NCBI RefSeq assembly: GCF_007860095.1 | Contig: NZ_SJPT01000006.1 | Location: 375,091 to 439,090, forward strand | Origin: Novipirellula galeiformis | GTDB lineage: Bacteria > Planctomycetota > Planctomycetia > Pirellulales > Pirellulaceae | Length of the DNA stretch: 64,000 nucleotides | Direction: 5' to 3' | Part shown: piece by piece, positions 63,435-64,000 of the stretch | How the letters are laid out: each line of letters starts with the position of its first letter | Numbering within the stretch: the first letter of the stretch is position 1 | Translations under genes and position numbers: made by a program | Notes under the pieces: generated by a model | The model's database searches: none | What the model saw: the letters and a program-made list of their open reading frames with translations, nothing else | Told to the model about the DNA's origin: nothing

Positions 63435-64000
63435 GATGTCGGGAGTTTCGCCCTAGCGGTGGACCGCGTTCTGGCGAACGCAGCTACGGTTTGAATCCCG
63501 CGTCATTTTTGGTTTCGATGTCGGGAGTTTCGCCTAGCGGTGGACCGCGTTCTTGCGAACGCAGCTACGGTTTGAATCCCATGTCCATTTTTGATTTTGA
63601 TGTCGGGAGTGTCGTCTAGCGGTGGACCGCGTTCTTGCGAACGCAGCTACGGTTTGAATCCCGCGTCATTTTTGATTTTGATGTCGGGGGTTTCGGCCGA
63701 GGGTGGACCGCGTTCTTGCGAACGCAGCTACGGTTTGAATCCCATGTCATTTTTGATTTTGATGTCGGGAGTGTCGCCCGACGGTGGACCGCGTTCTGGC
63801 GAACGCAGCTACGGTTTGAATCCCGCGTCATTTTTGATTTTGATGTCGGGGGTTTCGCCCGACGGTGGACCGCGTTCTGGCGAACGCAGCTACGGTTTGA
63901 ATCCCACGTCATTTTTGATTTTGATGTCGGGAGTGTTGCCTAACGGTGGACCGCGTTCTGGCGAACGCAGCTACGGTTTGAATCCCGCGTCATTTTTGAT
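63435..64000. repeat. Tandem array of 81/82-bp units
   Basis: Unit starts (GATGTCGGG) occur at 63435, 63517, 63599, 63680, 63761, 63842 and 63923, giving periods of 82, 82, 81, 81, 81 and 81. Each unit contains the palindrome GCGTTCT(T/G)GCGAACGC followed by AGCTACGGTTTGAATCCC, and ends CATTTTTGATTTT. The units differ at a few fixed positions (for example CGCGTCA versus CATGTCA) that partly alternate along the array, suggesting expansion by a two-unit step. It continues past the window end. Confidence 0.95.

Noticed and set aside
63616..63912. Open frames with a repeated 27-residue unit across the tandem array
   Set aside because: The 81-bp period is a multiple of three, so long repetitive frames arise automatically; there is no start signal.
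63435..64000. Possible CRISPR array
   Set aside because: Units are contiguous 81/82-bp copies with no unique spacers between short repeats and no cas genes nearby.

Overview
The window looks like chromosome of a planctomycete, most likely a Rhodopirellula-type member of the Pirellulaceae. The evidence is in the proteins: prepilin-like DUF1559 proteins ending in an H-x9-DG segment, a giant beta-helix/dockerin surface protein with the planctomycete LEPR-XLL-type N-terminal sorting motif, DUF1580 helix-turn-helix proteins, and dispersed palindromic repeats. Taxonomy is inferred from gene families only.

Layout. (1) 1-6.4 kb: a tandem triplication of a two-gene unit on the minus strand (DUF1559 pseudopilin-like protein, then a small lipoprotein). 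(2) 7.3-12.2 kb: a ~1650-residue secreted beta-helix protein (minus). (3) 13.1-14.2 kb: a voltage-gated-type ion channel (plus), followed by a cluster of short palindromic repeats. (4) 14.7-34.6 kb: a dense defence island. It holds a PD-(D/E)XK protein paired with a cyclic-phosphate-processing receiver domain; mcrB-mcrC; a NERD gene broken by an in-frame TGA; a DUF2971 remnant; a toxin/antitoxin-like trio (HigB-like, XRE, GNAT) under a palindromic promoter; a scarred ATPase/DUF6361 remnant; and a complete type I restriction-modification locus. In that locus hsdS and hsdR are separated by inserted genes (DUF262 plus a RelA/SpoT-domain protein, then DUF3800). The insertions are bounded by partial copies of the 5' end of hsdR.

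(5) 34,945-55,999: a 21-kb integrative element inserted in the 3' half of a tRNA-Cys gene. A perfect 50-bp repeat of the tRNA 3' half marks both ends and a tyrosine integrase lies next to the intact tRNA. The element carries a methyltransferase/helicase/GIY-YIG operon with an excisionase-type HTH in front and an unusual peptidase-GNAT-hydrolase fusion behind. It also holds a P-loop protein plus a HEPN protein, an overlapping eight-gene primase/DUF1580 operon that looks like its replication and control module, and decayed phage-like genes. (6) 56.3-63.4 kb: ordinary chromosomal genes (DUF481 barrel protein, HtrA/Deg protease, sensor kinase and NtrC-type regulator), ending in an 81/82-bp tandem repeat array that runs off the window.

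The most interesting parts are the DUF262/RelA-SpoT pair nested inside the type I locus with duplicated hsdR starts at its borders, the methyltransferase/helicase/GIY-YIG/peptidase-fusion operon in the tRNA-Cys island, and dispersed palindromes inserted in frame in hsdM and in the island primase. All functional assignments come from reading motifs by eye; no database search was run.
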